NCBI GenBank assembly: GCA_045532295.1
Contig: JAZSFP010000012.1
Coordinates: 114,418 to 178,417 of the forward strand
DNA length: 64,000 nt
Source: UBA10677 sp045532295
Lineage (GTDB): Bacteria; Bacillota; Clostridia; Christensenellales; Pumilibacteraceae
Reading direction: 5' to 3'
A program made the translations under genes and the position numbers. The notes under the pieces were generated by a model. It did no database searches. It was not told the DNA's origin and saw nothing but the letters and a program-made list of their open reading frames with translations. Positions 7,930 through 15,955 of this stretch are shown piece by piece (positions within the stretch are counted from its first letter, which is position 1; each line of letters begins with the position of its first letter).

Positions 7930-7960
7930 GGCCTTACCCCAATTGGTAAGGTCTTTTTTT
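7930..7960. terminator. Bidirectional intrinsic terminator at the element/tRNA boundary
   Basis: The nine-base arms GGCCTTACC (7930-7938) and GGTAAGGTC (7945-7953) pair with one G-U. An eight-base T-run follows on the plus strand, and the minus strand has a T-run beyond the other arm (plus-strand A-run 7924-7929). It can end both the plus-strand element transcript and the minus-strand tRNA transcript. Confidence 0.85.
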
Positions 7961-8036
7961 TGGAGCTGATGGCCGGACTTGAACCGGCGACCTGCTGATT
8001 ACGAATCAGCTGCTCTACCGACTGAGCCACATCAGC
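7961..8036 (-). tRNA. tRNA-Thr (anticodon CGT)
   Basis: The minus strand folds into a full cloverleaf: acceptor GCTGATG/CATCAGC, D stem GCTC/GAGC, anticodon stem GCTGA/TCAGC with loop TTCGTAA, and T stem GCCGG/CCGGC with loop TTCAAGT. The anticodon CGT reads ACG threonine codons, which are common in the neighbouring genes. The discriminator is T and the CCA end is encoded (7961-7963). Its 3' end abuts the mobile element and is the probable integration site, with the tRNA kept intact. Confidence 0.97.
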
Positions 8037-8162
8037 TTATTAAGCTATGTTTTTACAGATTTTTTACAACTTTTTTACAGGTTTTTATGATAAGGGGCTA
8101 AAATCAGGCATTTTTGATTGTTTTTATATGTTTTTGACCGTTTTTCAATGGTTAAGTTTATA

Positions 8163-8201
8163 ATTACGAATCAGCTGCTCTACCGACTGAGCCACATCAG
8201 C
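8163..8201 (-). repeat. Exact 39-base copy of the tRNA-Thr 5' half
   Basis: Positions 8163-8201 are identical to 7998-8036, covering the tRNA from its first base through the D arm into the anticodon stem-loop. The 3' half is absent, so this is not a functional gene. It probably results from recombination at the tRNA. Confidence 0.9.
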
Positions 8202-8231
8202 GTTTTTGCCGTTGTTGAACCGTCTTCCCTA

Positions 8232-8271
8232 CTGATTACGAATCAGCTGGTCCGACGTGAGCCACATCAGC
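8232..8271 (-). repeat. Degenerate second copy of the tRNA-Thr 5' half
   Basis: The first 18 bases (8232-8249) match the anticodon-arm part of the tRNA exactly and the last 14 (8258-8271) match its 5' end exactly. The middle D-arm region is altered and one base longer or shorter in places. It looks like an older copy of the same kind as 8163-8201. Confidence 0.8.
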
Positions 8272-8348
8272 GTATTCGTACGCTAAACTTTAGTGTTTTG
8301 TCGTAAAATTTAACATACGGTATCGTTTTTTCGTTACAAACTCACGGA

Positions 8349-9455
8349 TTAGTTTTGCATTCTTACGGGGAGAACGAGGTACATAAAGTCTTCGAGCGCG
8401 CCGGTAGGAACTATGATACAGGGGGAAACTGCGTCGGTGAATTTGATTAAGATGCTTTCGCTATCAATATAGCGGAGTATCTCGGTAAAGTAGCGAGCGT
8501 TAAAGGAAATAGAGAGGTCTTTACCGTCAAGTTTGATAAAGATTTTCTCGGTAATATTACCGATATCACTATTAGAGGAAAGTTGCATAACGTTCTCGCG
8601 GAGGTCGAAACGAACGAGGTTGCTCTTATCCGAACGAGAAAGAAGAATTGCTCTTTCAAGACCGGACTCGAACTGCTCTTTAGGAAGAGTTGCGATAGTT
8701 TCGAAGTATCCAGGGATAATCTGCTTATAGTTGATGAAGTCCATATCCATAAGACGAGTGGTAATACGGGTATGCTCGAGGTCAACGGACAGATAATTCT
8801 TTTGAATACAAACTTCCACGGGGTCGTTGCTATCGTCCATAAGACGAGCAATCTCTACCAAGCATCTTGCAGGAACGAGCGCGCGCATCATAGCGGAAGT
8901 CTTTTCGATGGACTTAACGCACTTAGCGAGGCGGTAGCCGTCGAGCGCAACGCCGGTAAGCGATACTTCGTCAATTTCAAGTTGAACGCCCTTAAGCATA
9001 GGACGAGCGTCGTCGGTAGCAACCGAGAAAGCAACTTTATTAACGAGGTCTTTGAGTTCGTTTTTGATAATCACGAACTTTTGAGCGTCGGCAAGTTCCT
9101 TAATAGCGGGATAGTCGTCGGCGTTAAGGCATTGAAGTTCGCCCTCGGAGTCGGTGTACTTAATCTTAAGACGGTTAGTGTCCGAAAGAGTAAGTTCGAT
9201 TTGCTCCTGCGTGAGTTTCTTTACGAACTCAGCGAAAAATCTACCGGGAACGACCGTTTCGCCTTCAATCTTAACGTCGGCAACGATAATCTTTTCAATA
9301 GCAAGTTCGAGGTCAGTTGCGGTAAGACGAAGAGTACCGTTCTCAGCCTTTAACTTGATACCCTCTAAGATAGGGTTAGTGGTGCGAGTAGACACCGCTT
9401 TATAAACTTTGCCGACTGCATCAGACAAATCGTTACCGTTACAAATAAGTTTCAT
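8349..9455 (-). CDS. dnaN: DNA polymerase III beta subunit (sliding clamp)
   Basis: The 368-residue product matches the bacterial clamp in length and ends. The N-terminus MKLICNGNDLSDAVGKVYKAV and 'TNPILEGIKLKAENG' match domain I, and the C-terminus ends 'YLVLPVRMQN', the usual MPVR-type end. The clamp is a ring-shaped dimer of three repeated folds that tethers polymerase III to DNA and recruits repair and licensing proteins through its hydrophobic cleft. AAGGAGG precedes the ATG and a consensus promoter lies 48-70 bases upstream of the start. dnaA, the usual neighbour, is not in the window and no DnaA-box cluster is seen, so this is not an obvious oriC region. Confidence 0.97.
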   Translation of the reverse strand: MKLICNGNDLSDAVGKVYKAVSTRTTNPILEGIKLKAENGTLRLTATDLELAIEKIIVADVKIEGETVVPGRFFAEFVKKLTQEQIELTLSDTNRLKIKYTDSEGELQCLNADDYPAIKELADAQKFVIIKNELKDLVNKVAFSVATDDARPMLKGVQLEIDEVSLTGVALDGYRLAKCVKSIEKTSAMMRALVPARCLVEIARLMDDSNDPVEVCIQKNYLSVDLEHTRITTRLMDMDFINYKQIIPGYFETIATLPKEQFESGLERAILLSRSDKSNLVRFDLRENVMQLSSNSDIGNITEKIFIKLDGKDLSISFNARYFTEILRYIDSESILIKFTDAVSPCIIVPTGALEDFMYLVLPVRMQN

Positions 9456-9502
9456 ACCGCGCCTCCTTGTAAAAGATTTCCGTTAGAACCGCTAACCATT
9501 TA

Positions 9503-9531
9503 ATTATATCCTAATTGCTCGTTATTGTCAA
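9503..9531 (-). promoter_or_regulatory. Consensus sigma-A promoter of dnaN
   Basis: On the minus strand TTGACA (9526-9531) and TATAAT (9503-9508) are separated by exactly 17 bases, a full consensus match. It lies between the stop of the AAA ATPase gene (9559) and dnaN, giving dnaN expression independent of the operon upstream. Confidence 0.9.
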
Positions 9532-9558
9532 CCTTTTTTTGCTGTTATTTAATTAAAA

Positions 9559-10710
9559 TTATCTGAAAGTTTCGTACGTTCTGAGCATTTCTTGGGATAT
9601 GGTAGGCATAATCTTCTTGTACGCCTCTTCGAACATTTCACGGGTAAGGGGGATAGGTTTGGTGGAGCGCGCTTTTTCAAGTTGCTCGAGCGCGATACGG
9701 CAAGCCTCTTCCACTAATCCGCAAACGTCAGCGGCGGAATAGTACGCTTTCTCGCCTGCCTTGCCGAGCGCGCAAGTCTTTTGCAAGGGGCGTTCGGTCA
9801 TAAGCACGATTTCGTCCACCGTTATTCCGTCAAGTTCGATGCCTTTAAGTTTTCCCTCGATAATCGCGCGTTTAGCGGTAACGTCGGGAGGCGTTACGTG
9901 TACGAGGTGAGAAAATCTCTTGTGGCGAAGGTATGCAGAGTCTATCATATCGGGACGGTTAGTTGCGCCTATAAGCACTCGCTTACTTCCGTCCACGCCA
10001 AAACCGTTAAGGCGTTGCAACAGTTCAGTAGTTACCGCAGCCTTATAGTCCTTGCTGTCGTCCGTTCTTTTCGAGAAAATGGATTCGCACTCGTCCACGA
10101 AAAGCACCGCGCCGTCGGGACAAGCGTCGATTTCTTCAAAAATCTGCTTAACCGCTTGCTCGGACGCGCCTACGTAGGACTTGAAAATGTCGGCAGGCGT
10201 TACTATAAACAACGGCAAGCCCATCTTGTTTGCAACCGCCTCGGCGAACATCGTTTTACCCGTTCCCGGCGCGCCGTAAAGCATCATACCAAGACCGCCG
10301 TCGATATGATAATACTTGATAACTTCAGGGTTTTCAAGCATATAAACGAAACTTTGAACGAGTTTTTTAACGTCCTCAAGCCCCTTAACGTCCTCGAAAG
10401 TGGTGTCGGGAATACTGCCTTTCATAACCGAGCCGTAACTTGCGGCAACCGCGCTCAGTTTTTTATTGTCTTCAGCGTACTTTCTCGCCTCGTCTTCGTT
10501 GGTGCAACGCTGAGAAAGCATAAACGCTATGCGCGCGGCGTTAGCGTACTCGGTACGGAGCGCCTTCTTTTCCTCGTCGCGAAGATTGTTCTTGTCGGGC
10601 TTTCCTGCCAAAAGCGAGCGAATTTTGTTTACGCTTGCGCTATATTCCTTCTTTAGTTCGTCAACGGATTTAGTCTTTTTACTATCTTCCGCTCTGCCTA
10701 TTCCTGCCAT
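9559..10710 (-). CDS. Vps4-like AAA ATPase
   Basis: A 383-residue protein with one classical AAA module. Walker A GAPGTGKT (146-153), Walker B LFVDEC (203-208), sensor 1 'GATNRP' (248-253) and second-region Arg residues (262, 265) are present. The linker 'FEDVKGLEDVKKLV' and the C-terminal 'MPTISQEMLRTYETFR' resemble the 'W-x-DV-x-GL' linker and the terminal helix of Vps4/katanin/spastin-type ATPases. About residues 45-90 are helical with an 'EYANAARIAF...DEARKYAED' pattern that recalls an MIT domain. Such enzymes remodel or disassemble filaments. It is last in the ten-gene operon, directly after the ESCRT-III-like gene, 11 bases apart. AAA identity is secure; the Vps4-clade placement is inferred by eye. 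Confidence 0.8.
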   Translation of the reverse strand: MAGIGRAEDSKKTKSVDELKKEYSASVNKIRSLLAGKPDKNNLRDEEKKALRTEYANAARIAFMLSQRCTNEDEARKYAEDNKKLSAVAASYGSVMKGSIPDTTFEDVKGLEDVKKLVQSFVYMLENPEVIKYYHIDGGLGMMLYGAPGTGKTMFAEAVANKMGLPLFIVTPADIFKSYVGASEQAVKQIFEEIDACPDGAVLFVDECESIFSKRTDDSKDYKAAVTTELLQRLNGFGVDGSKRVLIGATNRPDMIDSAYLRHKRFSHLVHVTPPDVTAKRAIIEGKLKGIELDGITVDEIVLMTERPLQKTCALGKAGEKAYYSAADVCGLVEEACRIALEQLEKARSTKPIPLTREMFEEAYKKIMPTISQEMLRTYETFR

Positions 10711-10721
10711 CTCTTTTCTCC

Positions 10722-11489
10722 TTAAACGATATCGTCAATGCTGTCCGTTCCGCTCGCCCCGTCTACTGAGGGAGTGGGCGCGGTGGGAGCAACGGGCGCA
10801 GTAGGAGCGCTCGCTCCGCCCTTTTCTTCACGGATAATACCCTCAATCATCGCTCTTGCTCTGCTCGAGCCTGGAACTTCGGGCGCAGAACCGCGTTTTT
10901 TACGCTTTTCTTCCGCTTTTTGACGGCGAATAGCCATCTTGTAGCGTTGCTTTTTAAGGTCTTCGCTCATATTGTGGAAAGCCTCGCCCATATCTTGAAC
11001 GGTCTCCATCATCGCGCTTACATTGTCGGTAAGAGTGCGAATACGGTTGTAACTGTTCTTAACCATACGGCGATTTCTAATCTTGTTTGCAATGCGCTGG
11101 AAAAAGCCGTGCTTTTGTTGGATATTCTGGTTTTGGAGCATTCCGTGGAATTGTACCGCTTGCTCAATATATCCCGTCATCTCACCAACGCAGTCCATTA
11201 CGACCATAATGGATTCGATTTGTTTCATCTCGTTCTGCATCTCTAAAACGGCGTCGAGAAAATCCATCATCATCGCAGTTCTCCAGTCGTCCGCGCCGTA
11301 CTCAAGGTAGCACTCTTTTGCCTTTTCTTTTAAAAGGTTGATTTTGCTCTCCAGCCTATCCTTGCTCTCTTGCATATTCTTTTTGCGCTCTTCCTCTTCC
11401 ATACGACGATCGAACTCGCTCATTCTCTCGCGAACGGACGCGTCTACCCAACTTTCCTTTTGTTGCATTTGCTGGTCTTGTTTTGCCAT
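10722..11489 (-). CDS. Helical coiled-coil protein resembling ESCRT-III/Snf7
   Basis: A 255-residue protein with a very charged N-terminal helix (about 1-45), a long hydrophobic-heptad helical region (45-185), a basic stretch (180-200), a short helix 'RARAMIEGIIREEK' (210-223) and a Pro/Ala/Thr linker ending in acidic 'DSIDDIV'. This order - basic or charged helical hairpin, flexible acidic tail with a terminal short motif - is that of ESCRT-III subunits and PspA/Vipp1 relatives. Size fits too. Its gene directly precedes the Vps4-like ATPase, as expected for a filament protein and its disassembly motor. There is no sequence motif that proves ESCRT-III kinship; a generic coiled-coil protein is the alternative. 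AGGAGG precedes the ATG. Confidence 0.5.
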   Translation of the reverse strand: MAKQDQQMQQKESWVDASVRERMSEFDRRMEEEERKKNMQESKDRLESKINLLKEKAKECYLEYGADDWRTAMMMDFLDAVLEMQNEMKQIESIMVVMDCVGEMTGYIEQAVQFHGMLQNQNIQQKHGFFQRIANKIRNRRMVKNSYNRIRTLTDNVSAMMETVQDMGEAFHNMSEDLKKQRYKMAIRRQKAEEKRKKRGSAPEVPGSSRARAMIEGIIREEKGGASAPTAPVAPTAPTPSVDGASGTDSIDDIV

Positions 11490-11518
11490 AATGACCTCCT
11501 AATTTATATCTATATTCC

Positions 11519-14500
11519 TTAAATTTTTGCTATAAGTTCTCTTAACTTTCTGCGCTCAGTCTCGTTGTTGCTTACCCAGTCGTGCGCAAATATTCTGTGC
11601 ATTTTCCAGCCACGCGATACGAGGTTGTTATAATAGCGCGCGTTATAGTCGATATAGTCGTAGTCCTTCTTGGTGGGAAGTTCGCACCACACTCCTAACT
11701 TCGCCTCGCTCAAACTCTCGTCAAGCACCGCTAAAGGTATTCTTACCGAGCCTTTGGTTACGCCGTAGCCCACGACGAGCCTCTCCTTCGCAACGCCCTC
11801 GCTGATTAAAAATTCGCGTACCGTATTAACGAAACCGAGCGAAAGGGGTTCACTTACGAACTGTTCTTTACCGCTTTGAGCAAACCTTTCCACCGTCTCA
11901 AGATACTCTGCGATAAAGCGGACTTTCTCGTTAGCGATTTGCTCGGGACGGATAGAGTGTATCATCGTTACGGTGTATTGCGCTCGCGTTACCGCCACGT
12001 TAAATATGCACTCGCCAAGTTTTCCACGGTTAAGTTCTGCAAACGACGAACTCTCTTCTCCCTTTGCCGTAATGCCGTAAGTGAGCGACAAGATTAAGTC
12101 GTTCGCCTCTTGACCTTGTACTTTCTCAATGGCGCGATAGAAGAAACCGTCCTCTACTTCAGGATTATGGCGGTACGCTTTAAGTTCGGGGTCGGACTTT
12201 GCAAGCGACTTGATTTTTTCCACCTGCTTTTCGCCAAACGCAACCACGCCAAGCGTTCTTAATAGTTTGCCTTCTCTAAAGTAAAGCCTATAATGGTTCT
12301 TGATTTTCTCAATTACCGCTTTAGCCTCTTCTTCGTTCGCTCCGTTTACGCATCTGCCCTCTACGAAAATATCGGTAAATCCAAGTTCCTCCGTCTTAGG
12401 CACGGCGGCGGGGAAAGTACGCATATTATCGTAATAGCGGTCTTGCGAAAAGCGTATCAAAGCCTCCGTTTGACTGCGATAATGACAACGAAGTTCTTCC
12501 GCTCTAAAGGCGTTGTTTTTAAGCGCCAAGCCTAAAAGCGACGGCTCTTTGTCAAGGTCGGAATTAATCGTTTCAAAGTGCTTAATGGGAGGCATTTGCC
12601 ACTCGTCGCCCACGATTACGCACTGCTTTGAGCGGAAGGCTACCGCCATAACGGTAACGGGCTCAAGTTGGCTCGCCTCGTCGATAATTACTACGTCGAA
12701 ACTCTCGAACTCTTCGGGGCGGAAAAGTACGCTTACCGTCGAGGGCGAAAGCACCGTGCAAGGTTTAAGTTTGAGGATTGCGCGCGCGTGCTCTTTGAAT
12801 AGAAGACGGAGCGTTCCTTTGTCGTTTTCATGAGCAAGGAAGGCAAAGTCGGCGTCGTCGGGGTTTATTCCAGCCATTAAAATTTGCTCGCACATCTTGC
12901 TTTCAATCTCGCATAACTTTCGTTGAGCAGTGGTCAGTTTTTCGATATTAAACTCTACGCCGTCGCCCACCGTCCCGCCTACTTTCTTGCTCGCAACCCT
13001 AAGGGCAAGCGCGAAGAAACTATGCTCAAAATAATGCTCGAAGTCCGTCTTTTTCGCCCAGCCTTTTTCAAAGGGCTCGAAGAAACGGTGAAGAGGAATA
13101 GTCAAGTTTTCGCCCTTCAAACTTTCGTCGTAACAAATACCTGCGCTCGCTTTGGAAAGGTCGCTATAAAGCGTGTTAAAGAGCGATAAATCGCCTACCG
13201 TTTCCTCTCCGCTTGCGTAGTATACGGGATAGTACTCGTCGCTAAATTTAACTAACGCCTTGCGATATTGAGTTACGGCGCTTTGAATTTTAGCGGACGA
13301 GAAGGCAAGAGCGTGGGCGAATTTTTCTAAAGCAGTTTTACTTTCTTCGTCTTTCATAAGAGCGCAAAGGTTTGCGTAAGAGAGGATTGCTTTAGCAGTT
13401 GCGATAACCTCCACTTCGCCCTCGAAAAGATTGAGCGCGGAGTTAACTGCGTTGAGCGTAATTTTAACGCCCTCGCGCTTAACTTCAACCGCGTATCCGT
13501 CCACGATATCGCTAACCGTTTTTGCCGAGGGGAAGTACTTTCTGCCCTTGTCGATTATTGCGTAATCACGCTCGATATTGCCCACGAACTCGTCGGGGAG
13601 TATTCCCTTTTGACAGCATTTCGAAACTACCGTCTCTACCGCCAAAACTTCCTCTTCGCTAAGTTCTCTTCTCAGCGCTTTGTTGACCGCAAGCGAGTGC
13701 TTTTTAATGATTTCTTCTTGCTCTTTGCCCTTACTAAATTCGCTCGCGCCCGTTACGATTTCCATAAAACCGTTACCGCTCATAAAGCAAAGCGAATTGA
13801 GTTTTTTGAGGGCGGATTTTGCGCCGAAGTCGAAGAAGTCGGGTTTTTGTTTATCAGAGCCTGCGTACTTTTCAAGCGCGCGGTACGCCTTTAAGATTTC
13901 CACGCCCTTTTCCGTCAGCGTTTTTTGGTCGAAAATTGCCTTCGCGTTATAGTAATGCGCCTGCATTTTCTCGCTATGCTCAACGATTAGACCGGTAAGC
14001 GACAAAATTTCTTCAAATAGCGGTTTAGTCCAAATAAGCGAAGTGAAAAGTTCGTTCGTCTTATGTATAAGGTCAAGTTTTTCAAGCGTTAAGTCGCCGT
14101 CAACAGCAAGATTTTTAAGGGTTATTTCGTCTTCAATAAGGCTCTCTATTTCTTTCGCGGGGTACTTTTCGCCGTGCGTTTTTACCGCTTGAGAATATTC
14201 TGCGAGCGCCTCGCTAAGAAGTTCGGCGTACTTTTCTCTGTCCTTAGAGGTGTAAATCTTCTCTTTTTGCTCGTCCGTTAGCGTTCCGCCCAAGATGAGC
14301 AAGATATCTTCCACTTTAAAGTCGCAATCGATATTGAGCCCCTCTTTCGCCTTTGTAACTTCAGCGAAAACGGATTGCATTTTTTCGTTTATAGAGGCGA
14401 AAATTTTAGTGATTTCCGCTGTGTCCATACCCTTTTTTACGCCAAGCCAAGGGTTTTTGTAGACGGGCAATCTGCCCTCGTCCGTAAGTTCGTCAAACCA

Positions 14501-15952
14501 CTTGCCCGCCTCCGTAACGCGCGTAAGCGTGCGGTTATAAAGGTCGCGATTGCAAAGATACACCAGTTCTTCGGGCGCAAACTCTATTACGGGGAGGTCG
14601 CGTTTTAAGTAATTGTTGAGCGCGTCGTAGTAACTTACTCCGCCTACGCTCTCGCCCCCAAAGGTCTTCTCGCAGTAGTCGTTAAGCGCGCTCTTCGCCT
14701 CGCTCTCTTCCGTTTGCGCTCTACTAAGTTCGCTAACTATAAAAGCGTCCGCGCTATAACTTTTGCGCTCTAAAAGAACGCTTTTGAGGTCTTTCCTTAT
14801 TTGCGAGGGATTTACCTTCGCCGTTTGCGCCTCGCTCTCGTAATCGAGAAGGAGCATAAACTTTTTCAAGTTGTCGGGGACTTTTTCGTAAACCTCTTCA
14901 AGCGCGGATAACTTTTTAGAGACGAACATTACTCTCTTTCTATCCGCTATAAGCGAGGCTATCATATTCGCAATAGTAAGCGTTTTTCCCGTCCCCGGCG
15001 GGCCTTTAACGATAAGACTTTCTCCGCTTACCACTCTTTTAATTATGTCCTCTTGAACGCTATCTCTTGGGAGCGTAAAGCGAGGATAAACTCCGTCGCA
15101 AACGGGCGGAAATTGTTCGTTTTGTGTGAAAATTCGTCGTACGGTATTACTTTTTTCAATCTTTTCGCGATTGCGCTTAACGTCGTAATACATACAAAGG
15201 TCGCTATGGTTATACTGAGCGAGCGCAACGGTATCTTTGTAGAGCGCAAACACCGTGTCCTCGTCTGCGGAACTAACGCAACTTTGAACGAAGTTTTCAA
15301 CTCTTCTAAAATACTCGTTACCGTCTGAAAGCGACGAGAGAAAAACGGCGTCGGTTTGATTTGCTCCCTCTCCGTTAGGATGAGGCATACCAAGATAAGT
15401 GTCGCCCAAAAGCACCTGTTTCATTTTGTTTACGAGACAAGGATTAAGATAAACCTCGTCGTCGATAAACTCGATACCCACGGGGGACGCTCCGGTAGAG
15501 CGAACGAGGCGGACGGGGAAAATAAGCACGGGAGTGCGCACTTGTTTTACTTCCGTTTGGGAAACGCGAATACGCCACTTGATTTCGCCTACGCTTAAAA
15601 AGAGCGGATTGTTTCCTTTCGTTCTTATATCCTTATATACGCCGTCAATGAACTTATTGAGCGCTTTGCCGTCTGTAAGACCGTCCCCGTCCACCCAGTC
15701 GAGCGTTTTAATGTTTCTGCCGATAACCTGCTCGCTACCACCCACCGCGCTATTTCTAAGCACGACGGAAGAGGGCTTGCCCCACTTTTCCTGAGCGGTG
15801 AGCAAGATATACTCGGAAAAATTGCTACTGTCGGGGTGAGAAAGGTAGAAAGTTTTACCCTTGTCGCCTGCGTCAAGGTCAATCAGTTTATTCTTCGTTG
15901 CCTCGTCGATATGCAGAAGTTCAACGACGTAATTGTCAAGATTTTCTCTCAT
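11519..15952 (-). CDS. Giant superfamily 1 helicase with degenerate Vsr-like C-terminal domain
   Basis: A 1,477-residue protein. Superfamily 1 motifs are complete: Walker A GPPGTGKT (317-324), DEAS (1091-1094), 'GDEWQMPP' (about 1115), 'RCHYRSQ' (1155-1161), 'VQGQE' (about 1278) and 'VAVTRAQ' (about 1319). A roughly 750-residue, mostly helical insert separates motifs I and II, as in Dna2/Upf1-like giant helicases of defence loci. The C-terminus (about 1360-1477) resembles the Vsr/MTES_1575 nuclease fold: 'RIPLAVLD' and 'GWKMHRIFAHDWVSN' match 'RIDLAV' and 'GWRxxRIWSTDW'. The catalytic Asp is Pro and the 'ECDG' segment is changed, so this domain is probably not a nuclease. Fourth gene from the end of the operon counting back from dnaN; start follows the previous stop by three bases. 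Confidence 0.85.
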   Translation of the reverse strand: MRENLDNYVVELLHIDEATKNKLIDLDAGDKGKTFYLSHPDSSNFSEYILLTAQEKWGKPSSVVLRNSAVGGSEQVIGRNIKTLDWVDGDGLTDGKALNKFIDGVYKDIRTKGNNPLFLSVGEIKWRIRVSQTEVKQVRTPVLIFPVRLVRSTGASPVGIEFIDDEVYLNPCLVNKMKQVLLGDTYLGMPHPNGEGANQTDAVFLSSLSDGNEYFRRVENFVQSCVSSADEDTVFALYKDTVALAQYNHSDLCMYYDVKRNREKIEKSNTVRRIFTQNEQFPPVCDGVYPRFTLPRDSVQEDIIKRVVSGESLIVKGPPGTGKTLTIANMIASLIADRKRVMFVSKKLSALEEVYEKVPDNLKKFMLLLDYESEAQTAKVNPSQIRKDLKSVLLERKSYSADAFIVSELSRAQTEESEAKSALNDYCEKTFGGESVGGVSYYDALNNYLKRDLPVIEFAPEELVYLCNRDLYNRTLTRVTEAGKWFDELTDEGRLPVYKNPWLGVKKGMDTAEITKIFASINEKMQSVFAEVTKAKEGLNIDCDFKVEDILLILGGTLTDEQKEKIYTSKDREKYAELLSEALAEYSQAVKTHGEKYPAKEIESLIEDEITLKNLAVDGDLTLEKLDLIHKTNELFTSLIWTKPLFEEILSLTGLIVEHSEKMQAHYYNAKAIFDQKTLTEKGVEILKAYRALEKYAGSDKQKPDFFDFGAKSALKKLNSLCFMSGNGFMEIVTGASEFSKGKEQEEIIKKHSLAVNKALRRELSEEEVLAVETVVSKCCQKGILPDEFVGNIERDYAIIDKGRKYFPSAKTVSDIVDGYAVEVKREGVKITLNAVNSALNLFEGEVEVIATAKAILSYANLCALMKDEESKTALEKFAHALAFSSAKIQSAVTQYRKALVKFSDEYYPVYYASGEETVGDLSLFNTLYSDLSKASAGICYDESLKGENLTIPLHRFFEPFEKGWAKKTDFEHYFEHSFFALALRVASKKVGGTVGDGVEFNIEKLTTAQRKLCEIESKMCEQILMAGINPDDADFAFLAHENDKGTLRLLFKEHARAILKLKPCTVLSPSTVSVLFRPEEFESFDVVIIDEASQLEPVTVMAVAFRSKQCVIVGDEWQMPPIKHFETINSDLDKEPSLLGLALKNNAFRAEELRCHYRSQTEALIRFSQDRYYDNMRTFPAAVPKTEELGFTDIFVEGRCVNGANEEEAKAVIEKIKNHYRLYFREGKLLRTLGVVAFGEKQVEKIKSLAKSDPELKAYRHNPEVEDGFFYRAIEKVQGQEANDLILSLTYGITAKGEESSSFAELNRGKLGECIFNVAVTRAQYTVTMIHSIRPEQIANEKVRFIAEYLETVERFAQSGKEQFVSEPLSLGFVNTVREFLISEGVAKERLVVGYGVTKGSVRIPLAVLDESLSEAKLGVWCELPTKKDYDYIDYNARYYNNLVSRGWKMHRIFAHDWVSNNETERRKLRELIAKI

Positions 15953-15955
15953 TTA

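Larger units (their letters stand above)
1..7960. mobile_element. AT-rich integrated element with CRESS-type Rep and tyrosine integrase (partial, left end outside window)
   Basis: This block is much richer in A and T than the sequence from about 8,350 on. It carries a plasmid/phage-like set: HTH regulators, an excisionase-like protein, a rolling-circle Rep, a tyrosine recombinase and small unknown proteins. It ends at the 3' end of a tRNA-Thr gene, with the integrase as the last large gene before it, which is the usual layout of tRNA-targeting elements. No conjugation, capsid or terminase genes are visible, so it is best read as an integrated plasmid or mobilizable/satellite-type element. The left attachment site, expected to duplicate part of the tRNA 3' half (7961 to about 7990), would lie left of position 1. 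Confidence 0.8.
8037..8348. other. Gap between tRNA-Thr and dnaN: T-tract array and tRNA fragments
   Basis: No protein gene is supported in these 312 bases. From 8047 to about 8160 there are repeated runs of four to seven T spaced roughly 10-12 bases apart, several of them in 'TTTTTACA' units, which should curve the DNA and may serve as upstream A-tract elements for the minus-strand tRNA promoter. The two partial tRNA copies follow, then a short hairpin AGCGTA-CGAA-TACGCT on the minus strand near 8270-8290, and a repeat at 8319-8338 shared with two other gene 3' flanks. Confidence 0.6.

Noticed and set aside
8118..8306. 62-codon plus-strand frame near the tRNA
   Set aside because: It runs through the partial tRNA copies and T-rich sequence, with no ribosome-binding site.
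8037..9558. Chromosomal origin next to dnaN
   Set aside because: No dnaA gene and no cluster of DnaA-box-like sequences was seen.
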